Made by a program: the position numbers and the translations under genes. 64,000 nucleotides of DNA from Selenomonadales bacterium 4137-cl (lineage in GTDB: Bacteria; Bacillota; Negativicutes; Sporomusales; UBA7701), in assembly GCA_032334055.1 (NCBI GenBank), contig JAUOZS010000001.1, positions 3,930,001 through 3,994,000 of the forward strand. The letters are read 5' to 3'. This document shows, piece by piece, positions 39,800 through 50,451 of this stretch (positions within the stretch are counted from its first letter, which is position 1; each line of letters begins with the position of its first letter). The notes beneath the pieces were generated by a model that was not told the origin of the DNA, searched no databases, and saw only the letters and a list, made by a program, of their open reading frames with translations.

Positions 39800-40858
39800 A
39801 TGATTCACACTATGTCGGTTTATTGCGCCTTATGGCCATCTCACGCACGCCGGATACTCGATAACCTGGGTGTCAGCAGTAATAAAAACAGTTTCAAAGG
39901 AGCTGTAAACGTCAACGGAATTGCCGAAGTGGTGGCCCGATCACGAGGAAAAGACTACGGATATCTGCTAAGAGTGATCGTTAATCCTGCCAAGCTACTT
40001 TATGGGTTCGATGCATTCGAGACAGTTACACCGGAAACACTGGATGATCTCACTGTTGCTTTCGCCAGAGCCATTAAAGAAGCGACTGGTGATGAGGAAA
40101 TAGCAAGAACGCCATTACCTGATTGGTTGGTGCATCGAATTGATTTTGCCGTTGATGTCCGTACTCCGTATGTTCACCAGTATCTCATGCTCTTTGATAA
40201 AGGCGACAAACCAAGTAATTACAAGGAGAAATACAACTGGCGGAAGGGAAGCTGCTACTGGGAAAGCAGATCCGTGATAATAAACGTGTACAGCAAGTCA
40301 AAGCAGATGCGGGACGCCGGCAAGAGTTCCGAGTCAATTGAGAGAGCAAAGAACATTCTCCGGTTTGAGATTCAGTGTAAGAGTCCCAAGGTCGGGTATA
40401 TCCGTAAGGCGAAAGGACTGGAAGATAGGAGACTGCGGAACTTCTTCTGCGAAGAATATGCGGAGGAAGTTCTAACGAGCTATTGTAAGCGCGTCTACAA
40501 AAGCGGCGATTACTACAAGCGGGCAGCCGCCTCACAACGTATGAAAAGACTGGGCATGTCTGCACGGCGCCGGGAAGCAAATGAGAGCATTCAACGGGCC
40601 ATTGCCCAGACGCGCTCAATTTCAGAAGCTCGCCGGCAGCTCTCTGAAACAGGCATAGTCATCAAGCACACCAAGCCTCAGGTTAGGCTGGAATATTCGA
40701 CAGAGCAATTCAGCCGCAATTGCAGGTCACTGATAGAAGCAAATATCAATCCCGTTGTCATACCGAAAGATTGGGAAGTCAGCTACCTACCAAGCATCTT
40801 TCACCTTATCGAGCCGGTGTTTGCTGGCCACCAAAGCATAGAACATGATATAGCTTGA
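39800..40858 (+). CDS. Rep-like replication protein
   Basis: 352 residues from the ATG at 39800 (SD AAAGGAG, 9 nt upstream). The segments LVHRIDFAVDV and VIINVYSKSKQ resemble the core of phage gene II/X-type and plasmid replication initiators, and the later part is basic and helical. It lies before the DUF927 ATPase, the order of a replication module in satellites and integrative plasmids. Active-site Tyr and HUH residues cannot be placed with confidence, so the call is tentative. Confidence 0.6.
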   Translation: MIHTMSVYCALWPSHARRILDNLGVSSNKNSFKGAVNVNGIAEVVARSRGKDYGYLLRVIVNPAKLLYGFDAFETVTPETLDDLTVAFARAIKEATGDEEIARTPLPDWLVHRIDFAVDVRTPYVHQYLMLFDKGDKPSNYKEKYNWRKGSCYWESRSVIINVYSKSKQMRDAGKSSESIERAKNILRFEIQCKSPKVGYIRKAKGLEDRRLRNFFCEEYAEEVLTSYCKRVYKSGDYYKRAAASQRMKRLGMSARRREANESIQRAIAQTRSISEARRQLSETGIVIKHTKPQVRLEYSTEQFSRNCRSLIEANINPVVIPKDWEVSYLPSIFHLIEPVFAGHQSIEHDIA

Positions 40859-40862
40859 ATAT

Positions 40863-40897
40863 AAAGAGTGTCGCGATAACCTCGCGGCACTCTTTAT
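40863..40897 (+). terminator. Terminator after the Rep-like gene
   Basis: A 13-bp stem AAAGAGTGTCGCG / CGCGGCACTCTTT (one G-T pair) with a 7-nt loop, followed by an AT-rich stretch. Confidence 0.75.
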
Positions 40898-41293
40898 ATA
40901 TAAAGACGAGCTATATTTCAACATGTGTAGATACGGGAATCCAGCGGTAACTTATTACTGTTCCTCTCAAGAGAACGTACCTGCAACCGCAGTAGTGGAA
41001 ATACGGCAATCCCAGTAAATAAGCGATGTCTAGCCTGCTAGGTCGGCCATCATAGGAGAGAAGTAGCCCAATTCTTTGGAACGACGACCAGATACTCTCA
41101 GAGAAATTATTTCAAGCTTCCGCATCAATTCGGAACGACAACTTTACCACACAAAAGAGTGCCCAGAAATTGACGCCGTATATACCATATAGTTCGGGCA
41201 GGAGTAACGACCTCCCGCCCTGAATTTATTTAGGTTAGGTTGTCCGCCAAAACAGTAATCACGTAGAAGCATCAAACAATACGAGGTGATGAA
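40898..41293. other. Intergenic region before the DUF927 gene
   Basis: About 395 bp with no gene. An imperfect hairpin GGGCAGGAG / CTCCCGCCC lies at 41196-41219. The region may contain the promoter of the DUF927 gene or an origin; no iterons seen. Confidence 0.45.
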
Positions 41294-43063
41294 ATGCTGC
41301 AACGATTACGGCATCCTTTGCGAAGATCATTGATTCGAAAAAGACTGAGACAGAACCAGCTAGATATTGAAAACGGGTGGACAGTTGAGCTCAAAGATGC
41401 GAAGGGAGTCACTGTAAGCAAACAACTTGCCAACTTTGTGGCCTGGCCGGTGCGGGAAATACTTCTTGACGATGGATTATCAACCACTCGTTACATAGAT
41501 ATCCAGGGTCTGCTCACGGGGAATAAACCGTTACCTACGATTCGCCTGTCGGACATTGAGTTCTTGGGAGATCTAAAGAAGTCTTTGCCAAGGCTATGGG
41601 GAATTGAGGTAATCATCAAACGCGGGGCCGTCGATCGTGTTCGCGAGGCAATTCAAGTGCTTGGCAAAGACCGACAACAGGAAACTATCTATACATGTAC
41701 AGGGTGGCGGGACATAAACGGCCAGAGGGTGTTCCTACATGCAGGTGGTGCTGTCGCCGGCGATGGTGTTAGGGTTGACTTGTCGGAAGGCGGAGAAACT
41801 CTCGGCCGATACGTACTCCCCTTGACATGCGACGATCAAGAACAAGCGGCAAGTAAGGTTTTCTCTTTGTTTGATATGTTGGCTCCCCATATTGCATATC
41901 CGATGTTTGCGATAACATTTCTGAGCCCGCTCTGTTCGATACTGCGAGAGGAAGGAGCCGTTATCGACTTTGTACCTTACCTGGTAGGCCGTTCGCAAAA
42001 CGGCAAGTCGGTAATAGCAGCACTATTTCTTTCGTTCTTTGGAGACTTTGACAAGAACAGTTTTCCCGCCAAGTTCAATTTCTCGATCAGCAGTATTGAG
42101 AAGATCTGCTTTATCCTCAAAGATGTGTTGACTGTTGTCGACGATTATTATCCTGCTCAAACAAGCAAGGAACAGGCGGCAATGAAAGAGGTGGCGCAAC
42201 ATCTTGCACGAGCATACGGTGACAGTACCGCCCGTGGGCGTATGGGTGCTGGTGGCCGGATGCGGCAGTCCTGGTTCCCAAGAGGCGCGGCTATCGCCAC
42301 AGGAGAGACAAGACCTGATATCGGCGAGTCGGGAATGGCAAGGTATGTGTTCATTGATGTTACGCGTGAGCACAGCGACTACGAAGCACTTCTGGAACTT
42401 CAGAGTCATAAGCGTTTTCTTGCGGAGTTTATGGTAATATTTATTGAATGGGTGGCAGCCAACAGAGATCGAATACCTGCTCTATTTCAAGAAACCTATC
42501 GGCAGGCTAAAGGCAGGCTAAAATCACCAGAGTATTCCGGCCGGATCAACGAATCTGTCTCAAAGCTGTTCGGCGGGCTTGAAGTGTTCTTCAGTTTTGC
42601 TAAAGAGCAGGGATTCCTTGGCCAAGAAGAATACGAGCGGCACGGCCAGCATGCATTTGAGGCTTTGAAAGCCGTCCTAGAACAAAATGCTGGCACACTT
42701 CGGGCGGAAATGCCCTCTCAGATGTTTCTGGCGGCGATGGCCGAGATCATCGCAAGCGGCCAGGGCCATTTATGCGCCACAAACGCCGCGGAATTACCGG
42801 AACATCATTTCGGCTGCTACGATGACGAATATGCTTACTTGTTCCCCAGTCTATGTTACGGGGCAGCTAAAAATCTGGTCGAGAGCCAAGGCAAGCGGTT
42901 CCCTATAGGGGATAAGATGCTGTGGAGACACCTCCGCGATGAGGGCATTATCGAAACGAGTAGTGATGCTCGCCACCGGAATACCGTCCAGAAGCGCCTG
43001 CCCTGCTTGGGAGGAAATGCTCCCGACGTGCTAAAATTGAAGAAAAGTTTTCTGGGGCTGTAG
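41294..43063 (+). CDS. DUF927-domain ATPase (helicase/primase-associated)
   Basis: 589 residues. CTGWRDINGQRVFLHAGGAV marks DUF927; the P-loop is VGRSQNGKSV (231-240) and a Walker B-like LTVVDDYYP follows. The C-terminal region looks like a winged helix (LWRHLRDEGIIETSSDA). DUF927 proteins occur in phages, satellites and integrative elements, where they serve in replication. ATG with GAGGTGATG upstream. Expected partner of the Rep-like gene. No separate primase is visible. Confidence 0.85.
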   Translation: MLQRLRHPLRRSLIRKRLRQNQLDIENGWTVELKDAKGVTVSKQLANFVAWPVREILLDDGLSTTRYIDIQGLLTGNKPLPTIRLSDIEFLGDLKKSLPRLWGIEVIIKRGAVDRVREAIQVLGKDRQQETIYTCTGWRDINGQRVFLHAGGAVAGDGVRVDLSEGGETLGRYVLPLTCDDQEQAASKVFSLFDMLAPHIAYPMFAITFLSPLCSILREEGAVIDFVPYLVGRSQNGKSVIAALFLSFFGDFDKNSFPAKFNFSISSIEKICFILKDVLTVVDDYYPAQTSKEQAAMKEVAQHLARAYGDSTARGRMGAGGRMRQSWFPRGAAIATGETRPDIGESGMARYVFIDVTREHSDYEALLELQSHKRFLAEFMVIFIEWVAANRDRIPALFQETYRQAKGRLKSPEYSGRINESVSKLFGGLEVFFSFAKEQGFLGQEEYERHGQHAFEALKAVLEQNAGTLRAEMPSQMFLAAMAEIIASGQGHLCATNAAELPEHHFGCYDDEYAYLFPSLCYGAAKNLVESQGKRFPIGDKMLWRHLRDEGIIETSSDARHRNTVQKRLPCLGGNAPDVLKLKKSFLGL

Positions 43064-43066
43064 AAG

Positions 43067-43131
43067 TAATCGCCTGCATCGCCTGCATTTTGCCGAAAAA
43101 TGGTTTTTGTAGGCGATGTAGGCGATTATTT
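43067..43131 (+). terminator. Long-stem terminator after the DUF927 gene
   Basis: A 21-bp stem between 43067-43087 and 43108-43128 with two G-T pairs; each arm itself contains the direct repeat TCGCCTGCA twice. TTATTTG follows. Confidence 0.8.
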
Positions 43132-43538
43132 GATGTTACCCTAAACTGGTGGATCACCCATCGCTATAGCAGCACCCATATATTCCAATATATACCTGAA
43201 AAGGAAAACCAGTATAGTCGGCGAAGATGTTAGTTGGGTTGTGCTGCAACTTGTCGGAGATCGATCCATATCCGAAACAACAAGGAACTGGAGGTTGGGC
43301 AGCTGATTAATAGCAAGTGAAGCTCTAGTGTTTTTTCAGGCGCAATCGAGTGGGTAGCCGATGCCGTGTTAAGCCAATCTGGACGCTACCCAGTATAAGT
43401 AAGTAGTTCCTGCCTTATCTTTAGTCGCCATGTGGGCCACCATAATGATTTTGTTTGACTGACTACTAGCCATGAGCACCTGCGCCATCTAATTAGTCTA
43501 CTTGTCGCACTTACATTTAAATCGAAGGAGCATTCAAC
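43132..43538. other. Intergenic region before the restriction operon
   Basis: About 400 bp. Only very short frames; one 27-codon frame starting at 43228 may be a gene remnant. GAAGGAG at the end is the hsdM SD. Confidence 0.45.
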
Positions 43539-46094
43539 ATGTCGAAACTAACAATCTCACAACTGGAAAGCCATCTGCTCAAAGCAGCAGATATTTTGCG
43601 CGGCAAGATGGATGCATCCGAGTTTAAAGAATATATCTTCGGGATACTGTTTCTTAAACGACTCTCTGACAATTTCGACGCAAAGCGAAAAGAAGTGATT
43701 GCACAAGCACAAAAGCTTGAACTCACGGGCGCCGAATTTGACGAATATATCAATGATCGAACCTCCTACGGCAGCACCTTTTTTGTGCCGACGGAAGCTC
43801 GCTGGGAGTGTGAGGACAATGGCGACGGTTGGACGGGCATCCTCCACCAGAAGACGGAGGTCGCATCCAAGCTGAAGCGCGCCCTCGTCGCTATTGAGAA
43901 GGAAAACAGCCAGCTTGACAGTGTTCTTCGTAATATCGACTTCGCCAAGAAGGTGAAGTCAAAGCAGATTATCACCAATGAGCGACTGGTGCAACTTGTT
44001 CAACACTTCAACAAGTACAGGCTGACGAACGACAATTTCGTATTCCCGGATTTGTTGGGTGCAGCCTATGAATATATGATTAAGAACTTCGCGGATTCCG
44101 CCGGAAAGAAGGGCGGTGAATTTTACACGCCCTCGCCGGTCGTCCACCTTATGGTGCGGCTCATCAAGCCACAAGAGAATATGACCGTGTACGACCCGAC
44201 GGTCGGAAGCGGAGGCATGCTCATTCACAGCAAGCAGTTCGTAGAGGAGCAAGGCGGCGACGGCAAGAAGCTCGCCCTCTTCGGGCAGGATGACGCTGCG
44301 ACCGTATGGTCAATATGCAAGATGAACATGATCATGCACGACATCCAGGATGCGGATATTCAGCCTGGGGACACACTGATGGAGCCGCATTGGCAGTCAA
44401 GCGGCAAAGCCACTCAGTTTGACAGGGTCATTGCGAACCCGCCGTTTTCGCAAAATTACTCTAAGAGCGACAAGATGCAGCTTCAGAACCGCTTCGCCTA
44501 TGGCTGGGCGCCTCAGACTGGTAAGAAAGCTGACTTGATGTTTGTTCAGCATATGATTGCCAGTACCAAGCCTGATGGCATGATGATAACCGTTATGCCC
44601 CACGGCGTACTGTTTCGCGGCGGCGAGGAAAAGAAGATACGCAAGGGCATTCTGACCGACAAGCAGGATATCGTCCAGGCTATCATCAGCTTACCACCGG
44701 ATTTGTTTTACGGCACTACGATCCAGACTTGCCTACTGGTCATCAACAAGAAGAAGCCCGCCAAGCTAAAGGGCAAGGTCTTGATTATCAACGCCGACGC
44801 GGAGTATGGCGAAGGCAAGAATCAGAACTTCTTGCGCCCGGAGGACAGCGAGAAAATCGTCTGGGTATTCGACAACATGGAGGAAGTTCCTGGCTATTCC
44901 CGCATCGTACCTTTGGAGGAAATCCTCGACGAGAAGGGTAACGACACCAACTTAAGCATCAGGCGGTATGTGGACAATACGCCGCCACAGGAACCGCACG
45001 ACGTGAAGGCTCACATTTTGGGTGGAGTACCAAACAAAGAGATTGCCGCATTGAACGGACTGATAACGAAGTATGCTATCGCCGAAGTGGATGTGTTCCA
45101 AGACCGGGGCGACGGCTATTCGCTGTTTATGGACAATTGTAACAGTAAAGCAAAAATCAAGGCGTTCATTTCTGCACACCCTGGTGTGGCCGCCGCCAAC
45201 GGCAGAATGCACGACGCCTTCGAAGCATTCTGGGCGAACGCAGGCGCTGCTGTGAACGAAGTGGAAAGTGATCTCGGTATTTCCGACTTCACCAAGCGGT
45301 TCACTGCCCTCCTTGCGGATACCTTAGAACCTCTCGGAATTCTGGATAGGTTCCAGTGCATCGGTGTGTTCGCCAACTGGTGGGATCACAGTTACACTGT
45401 TCGTGAATATACCGAGATCGAGCAGGCGGCCGACGGCAAAGAAACCAAGGTCTCCGTCAAAGAGGTCATCAAGATCAAGAACGTCTTTAAAACCATCAGC
45501 GCTGAGGGCTTCGTGTCAGCTCTAGTAAGCGACGAGAAGATTGCGCTTGAGCATTTTGTCGACGAGCTTGCCGACTTAAGGTATCTAGAGGATGAAGCTG
45601 CGGCAGCGCTCGCCGACCTGCAAAACTATGTTTCCGCTATCGATATGGGCAACGATGATGACAGCGTTGACGAGGACGGCGAGGAAACCGAAGCAAAAGA
45701 GCCGACCGTAAAAGAGGTAAAGGATTTCCTCAAAGCCCTCGACACTGCCGAAGCGAAGGCTTATTTGAAGAAAATCAAGGAACTGGAATCCGAGAAGAAT
45801 AGGCTAAACCGCGAACTCAAGAGGAAAACCTCCGAGTTGCAGGGTAAGATCGACGCCATCCGCGAGAAGCTGACCGCCGAACAGTGCGAAACCCTTGTCA
45901 TGCAGTTGCTACACGAAGGCTTCATCACGGAACTGGATAGATACCTAAACGCCGAGGTCGCCCAGACTGTGAAGGCGGTTTGCCGGCTGTGGGAGAAGTA
46001 CCACGCTTCAGCAACCGACCTACTGGCAGACCGGAAAGCCGCTGAGGAAAAGCTGAACGGCTTTCTGGAAAGGTTAGGGTACATCAATGGGTGA
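43539..46094 (+). CDS. hsdM: Type I restriction-modification methyltransferase subunit
   Basis: 851 residues, longer than the usual 480-550. HsdM N-terminal domain (ISQLESHLLKAADILRGKMDASEFKEYIFG), SAM motif DPTVGSGG (219-226) and catalytic NPPF (300-303), so an N6-adenine methylase. From about residue 490 a long extension follows, with an acidic linker (DDDSVDEDGEETEAKEP) and a coiled coil (LKKIKELESEKNRLNRELKRK). Starts the operon hsdM-hsdS-hsdR-ygjP. It overlaps hsdS by 8 bp. Confidence 0.97.
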   Translation: MSKLTISQLESHLLKAADILRGKMDASEFKEYIFGILFLKRLSDNFDAKRKEVIAQAQKLELTGAEFDEYINDRTSYGSTFFVPTEARWECEDNGDGWTGILHQKTEVASKLKRALVAIEKENSQLDSVLRNIDFAKKVKSKQIITNERLVQLVQHFNKYRLTNDNFVFPDLLGAAYEYMIKNFADSAGKKGGEFYTPSPVVHLMVRLIKPQENMTVYDPTVGSGGMLIHSKQFVEEQGGDGKKLALFGQDDAATVWSICKMNMIMHDIQDADIQPGDTLMEPHWQSSGKATQFDRVIANPPFSQNYSKSDKMQLQNRFAYGWAPQTGKKADLMFVQHMIASTKPDGMMITVMPHGVLFRGGEEKKIRKGILTDKQDIVQAIISLPPDLFYGTTIQTCLLVINKKKPAKLKGKVLIINADAEYGEGKNQNFLRPEDSEKIVWVFDNMEEVPGYSRIVPLEEILDEKGNDTNLSIRRYVDNTPPQEPHDVKAHILGGVPNKEIAALNGLITKYAIAEVDVFQDRGDGYSLFMDNCNSKAKIKAFISAHPGVAAANGRMHDAFEAFWANAGAAVNEVESDLGISDFTKRFTALLADTLEPLGILDRFQCIGVFANWWDHSYTVREYTEIEQAADGKETKVSVKEVIKIKNVFKTISAEGFVSALVSDEKIALEHFVDELADLRYLEDEAAAALADLQNYVSAIDMGNDDDSVDEDGEETEAKEPTVKEVKDFLKALDTAEAKAYLKKIKELESEKNRLNRELKRKTSELQGKIDAIREKLTAEQCETLVMQLLHEGFITELDRYLNAEVAQTVKAVCRLWEKYHASATDLLADRKAAEEKLNGFLERLGYING

Positions 46095-47292
46095 GTGGAA
46101 AAATGCGTCTATCGGTGCGCTTTGTGAATTATTAAATGGTGACCGGGGTCAAGCTTACCCTTCAGCGGATGAGTTGGTCAAAGAAGGATACCCATTTATT
46201 AATGCAGGGCACTTGATAAATGGGAGAGTAGATTTTTCAAAATGCGATTATATTACGGCAAAAAAACTTCAATCGCTACGTGGTGTTAAACTTCAGAATT
46301 CTGATATAATCTACTGTCTACGCGGCACTATAGGCAAAAATGCTATATACGAATGGCCTTCAACTGGTACGGTGGCATCCTCATTAGTTGTCATTCGAGC
46401 GCAAAATATTATCCCGAGATTCTTATTTCAGTTGCTGAATTCATCGTTAGAAGAAAAATTGAGAAAAGCCAGTGATAATGGAACCGCACAACCAAATCTG
46501 TCTGCTGAAAGTGTTGCCAAGTATTCTTTCTGTGTACCTATAGATGAAAAAGAACAAACTTGTATCGCCGAAGTCCTCGCCACCGTAGATGAAGCCATGG
46601 ATAAAACCCGCGCACTGATTGAGAAGTACACCAACATTAAGGCGGGAATGGTTCAGGATTTATTGGGAAGCGGCGAAGAAGTACCTTTCGAGAGAATCAT
46701 CAATGTTTGTTTTGATTATCGCGGAAGAACGCCCAAGAAGCTTGGCATGGATTGGGGAAACGGTGATATTCCTGCATTATCTGCAAACAATGTCACAATG
46801 GGGAAAATAGATTTCTCCAAACCGACCAATTACGGGAGCGCGGAGTTATACAAGAGATGGATGACAAACGGTGATATTCACAAGGGCTACATTTTATTTA
46901 CAATGGAGGCGCCTTTGGGCAATGTAGCAAAAGTTGAAATAGAGCAACGGTATATTTTAAGCCAACGAACAATCGCTATCGATTGCAATAGAGAGTATTG
47001 TATAAACGATTATTTATATCACTATCTGATGAGTGCCAAATTTCAGAGATATATCGCTTTGTACGCGTCCGGTACTACAGCAAAGGGTATTCAACGAAAG
47101 CAACTCTATAAACTTATTGTCACTCTACCAAAGAGTATCGAAAAGCAGCAGCGTATAGCGGATATGCTAACTGCCGCCGACGAGAGAATTCAAACCGAAC
47201 GGGACTACCTTACGAAACTCCAAGATATCAAGCGGGGCTTGATGCAGGATTTGCTTGACCCCAATGGAGTTAGTGTAGATGTGTTAATGTAA
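46087..47292 (+). CDS. hsdS: Type I restriction specificity subunit
   Basis: 401 residues in two half-repeats, each a target-recognition domain followed by a helical spacer (IDEKEQTCIAEVLATVDEAMDKTRALIEKY and IEKQQRIADMLTAADERIQTERDYL). The two TRDs set the two halves of the recognition site and differ in sequence. The DNA is more AT-rich than hsdM and hsdR, usual for TRDs exchanged by recombination. Full length; overlaps hsdM by 8 bp. Confidence 0.96.
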   Translation: MGEWKNASIGALCELLNGDRGQAYPSADELVKEGYPFINAGHLINGRVDFSKCDYITAKKLQSLRGVKLQNSDIIYCLRGTIGKNAIYEWPSTGTVASSLVVIRAQNIIPRFLFQLLNSSLEEKLRKASDNGTAQPNLSAESVAKYSFCVPIDEKEQTCIAEVLATVDEAMDKTRALIEKYTNIKAGMVQDLLGSGEEVPFERIINVCFDYRGRTPKKLGMDWGNGDIPALSANNVTMGKIDFSKPTNYGSAELYKRWMTNGDIHKGYILFTMEAPLGNVAKVEIEQRYILSQRTIAIDCNREYCINDYLYHYLMSAKFQRYIALYASGTTAKGIQRKQLYKLIVTLPKSIEKQQRIADMLTAADERIQTERDYLTKLQDIKRGLMQDLLDPNGVSVDVLM

Positions 47293-47307
47293 AAGGAGGG
47301 CTTCAAA

Positions 47308-50300
47308 ATGCAGGGAAGGCCGTCAGAACTGAAATATGTAGAAGAGCCGTTACTTCAGCAGCTTGAAGCCCTCGGTTGGACGGTACTTGCGCTGGACGAC
47401 ATCGACAAGCATGATCCTGAAAAGAGCTTCCGCGCATCACTGGCTGAGGTCATAATCGTCAAGAAGCTCAAGCAGGCCCTGAAACGGCTCAATCCTTGGC
47501 TACAGGAAACGCAGATTGACGACCTTTGTGGCCAGTTGCAAAACTACACCTACCCGATAAATAAGCTGCTGGAGAACAACGTCGAGACTTTTGACCGTAT
47601 CGTGGAAGGCTTATCCGCCGACAACGAGGAAACGGGCGAGGCTAACTGCCCCGTGCGGCTTATTGACTGGTTTGACGTGGAGGGCTTTAATAAGGCCTCT
47701 TCACAGAACGAATTCCTAGCTATCAGTCAGTACAAGGTGCGGATTCCGGGGAAAGAGGAACACATCATCCCGGACGTGGTTCTCTTTGTCAACGGACTCC
47801 CCCTTGTTGTTGTAGAATGCAAGGCCCCGGATATCGCTGAGCCGATTGCTGAAGGCATTGAACAGCTTCTTCGCTATCAGGATAGGCGCGGCGCAGCAAC
47901 GGCAGAGGGTGTCTCAGAACTGTTCTTCTATAATCAGTTCGTTGTGTCGACCTGCTACCACTCTGCCCGTTACACGAGCATCACAGGCGATGCGAGCCAC
48001 TTTATCGAGTGGAAAGACCCGTACCCGTTCAAACTATCTGAGATCAAGGAAAGTGGTGTTCCATCCAGTCAGGAGGTACTTGCTGCAGGGATGCTGGAGC
48101 CGTCCCACCTGTTGGACATCATCCAGAACTACACCGTGTTCATCGAGGATGACGAGGGGCGTACCATCAAAATCGTACCGCGTTACATGCAATATCGCGG
48201 CGCCCGCAAAATTGTGGAGCGGCTACGCAAAGACCAAGCTGGCGGCACGCTTTGGCATACGCAAGGCAGTGGCAAGTCCCTGACCATGATGTTCGTCATT
48301 CGCAAGATGTTCAACTCCACTGACTTGAAGGACTACAAAATCGTCCTGCTCATCGACCGAAAGGACCTGCAAACCCAGCTATTCAAAACAACGAAAGCCA
48401 TAAAGTTCGCCGTCAACGAGGCGGGAAGCATTGACGGCTTGAAAAAGTTGATAGCGAATACCGCCAGCGATGTGACTGTGGCGATGGTGCATAAGTTCGG
48501 TGACCGGGGAGAAAAGGTCGATAAGTTCCCCGTGCTGAACAAGTCGAATCGCGTTCTCGTCATGATTGATGAAGCGCACCGCAGTGAGTATTCCGACCTC
48601 GCCGCCAACATGTGGTGCAGTATGCCCAACTCCGTGAAAGTTGCCTTTACAGGCACCCCCATCACGAAAACGACTGAGACTTTCGGCGGCTACATAGACG
48701 CATACACTATGCGCCAAGCGGTTGAGGATGAGGTCGTCGTGGAAATCAAATACGAGGGGCGCGCCACCGATAGCGAGATCACAGACCACGACGCCATGAA
48801 CCGCGCTTTTGTTGACGTTTTTGGCTATATGGAAACCGAAGAGCAGCAGGGAATCCTGGGGAAATATACTGCCAAGGGTTATCTGGAGGCATGGGAAGTC
48901 ATCCGGGAGAAGGCTTCCGATATGCTTGACCACTATATCAATACGGTTTTTGGTAACGGCTTCAAGGCGCAGGTTGTCGGTGTCAGCAAGGAAGCAGCGC
49001 ACAGATACAAGACTGCTATTGACGAGCTTCTCCCGATAAAAATCGCCGAGCTGGAGAAAAGCAATCCGCAGAATATCGACATCGTCAGGTTGAAGCAGGT
49101 CAAGACAGCTTGCATCATTTCCACTGCACTGAATGATTACCCGCACCTGAAAGCCTATGGCGATGAGAAGGAAAACGAAATCATCGTGGACGGCTTTAAG
49201 GCCCCTTACGGCGGCAAGGGCAAGAAAGGCGGGGACGGTAACTACGGCATCATCGTTGTCACCGCTATGCTTCTGACGGGGTTTGACGCCCCTATCGAGC
49301 AGGTCATGTATTTGGACAAGGTGCTTAAGAACCACACGCTTCTCCAAGCCATCGCTCGTGTAAACCGCACTTGCGGTGCGGACAAGAAATGCGGCTACAT
49401 GGTCGATTACGTCGGCGTGACAAACCATCTGCGCGATGCGCTGGCAGAGTACGCCGACGCTGACATTGATGAATCTGTAGCGGCAATGAAAAATCCGGCC
49501 CAGGACATCGACTCACTGAACAGCGCCTACAACAGCATTTTGCTATTCATCCATGACAAGTTAGGTGTTAGTTCCTTAGATGACACAAGCACCATAATTG
49601 AGGAACTTGTAGCAGACGACAAGCTGCGCGATGAGTTCAACGCCTTATTCGGTATACTATCGAAGCTGTTTGACCGAGTTCTGCCTCATCCTGTGGCACT
49701 GGACTACCGCGACACTTTCAAACTGCTCACTTTCATAAGGGAGTCGGTAGCCAAACTCACCCGTGATCCGCGTCTGTCCATGAAAGACGCGAGCAAAAAA
49801 GTACGGGCGATAATCGAAGAGTACCTTGCTGTCAACGGGGTAGCCTTAGAAATAGCGCCAGTGTCGTTGCTTTCCAGTGACTTCTTGGACGATGCTAAGA
49901 CAAAAGCCAAGACCGACCGGGCTGTCTGCGATGAAATCAAGTACGCCGTCCGTGAGTACATCAACGTGAACACGCCTAAAGACCCGGAACTGTTCATGCG
50001 TTTAAGCGAAAAGCTGGAGGCTCTGTTACAGGAATTCAAGAACAACTGGGCTGACCTGCGCAATGCCCTTGAAAAGTTTCGTGAGGAAATCATCGAAGGC
50101 CGCCAACGCGAAAAGACCTACGGCTATGAACCGGAACATGAGATGCCGTTCTTTGCCCTCTTGAGGCAGGAATTATATGGCGATAAAACCTTTGCTGACC
50201 TTGAGGAGGACGACTTTGAGGCGCTCAAAGATTTGACGAATGATGTGTTGCAGCGATTCAAGGCTGATGCCGCGGCGGTGAACTTCTGGAATAACGAGTC

Positions 50301-50451
50301 CATGCAAAACAATCTGCGAACATTCATAATTACGAAACTGATTGCTCCGGAGATTAAACGGCGCGTTCCCAGTGTTTTCAAGAAGCGTAAGGAAATCGCC
50401 CAGAGACTGCTTGAACTGGGATTCCAGCATTTCGGGAGAGACGGTGCATGA
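47308..50451 (+). CDS. hsdR: Type I restriction endonuclease/translocase subunit
   Basis: 1047 residues, complete. The N-terminal PD-(D/E)xK nuclease has Asp156, Glu170 and Lys172 (VVVECKAP); SF2 motor motifs are HTQGSGKS (317-324) and DEAH (421-424), with a later helicase domain (LLTGFDAPIEQVMYLDK, LLQAIARVNRTC) and a C-terminal helical region. SD AAAGGAGGG, 15 bp after hsdS. Overlaps the ygjP-like gene by 4 bp (ATGA). Confidence 0.97.
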   Translation: MQGRPSELKYVEEPLLQQLEALGWTVLALDDIDKHDPEKSFRASLAEVIIVKKLKQALKRLNPWLQETQIDDLCGQLQNYTYPINKLLENNVETFDRIVEGLSADNEETGEANCPVRLIDWFDVEGFNKASSQNEFLAISQYKVRIPGKEEHIIPDVVLFVNGLPLVVVECKAPDIAEPIAEGIEQLLRYQDRRGAATAEGVSELFFYNQFVVSTCYHSARYTSITGDASHFIEWKDPYPFKLSEIKESGVPSSQEVLAAGMLEPSHLLDIIQNYTVFIEDDEGRTIKIVPRYMQYRGARKIVERLRKDQAGGTLWHTQGSGKSLTMMFVIRKMFNSTDLKDYKIVLLIDRKDLQTQLFKTTKAIKFAVNEAGSIDGLKKLIANTASDVTVAMVHKFGDRGEKVDKFPVLNKSNRVLVMIDEAHRSEYSDLAANMWCSMPNSVKVAFTGTPITKTTETFGGYIDAYTMRQAVEDEVVVEIKYEGRATDSEITDHDAMNRAFVDVFGYMETEEQQGILGKYTAKGYLEAWEVIREKASDMLDHYINTVFGNGFKAQVVGVSKEAAHRYKTAIDELLPIKIAELEKSNPQNIDIVRLKQVKTACIISTALNDYPHLKAYGDEKENEIIVDGFKAPYGGKGKKGGDGNYGIIVVTAMLLTGFDAPIEQVMYLDKVLKNHTLLQAIARVNRTCGADKKCGYMVDYVGVTNHLRDALAEYADADIDESVAAMKNPAQDIDSLNSAYNSILLFIHDKLGVSSLDDTSTIIEELVADDKLRDEFNALFGILSKLFDRVLPHPVALDYRDTFKLLTFIRESVAKLTRDPRLSMKDASKKVRAIIEEYLAVNGVALEIAPVSLLSSDFLDDAKTKAKTDRAVCDEIKYAVREYINVNTPKDPELFMRLSEKLEALLQEFKNNWADLRNALEKFREEIIEGRQREKTYGYEPEHEMPFFALLRQELYGDKTFADLEEDDFEALKDLTNDVLQRFKADAAAVNFWNNESMQNNLRTFIITKLIAPEIKRRVPSVFKKRKEIAQRLLELGFQHFGRDGA

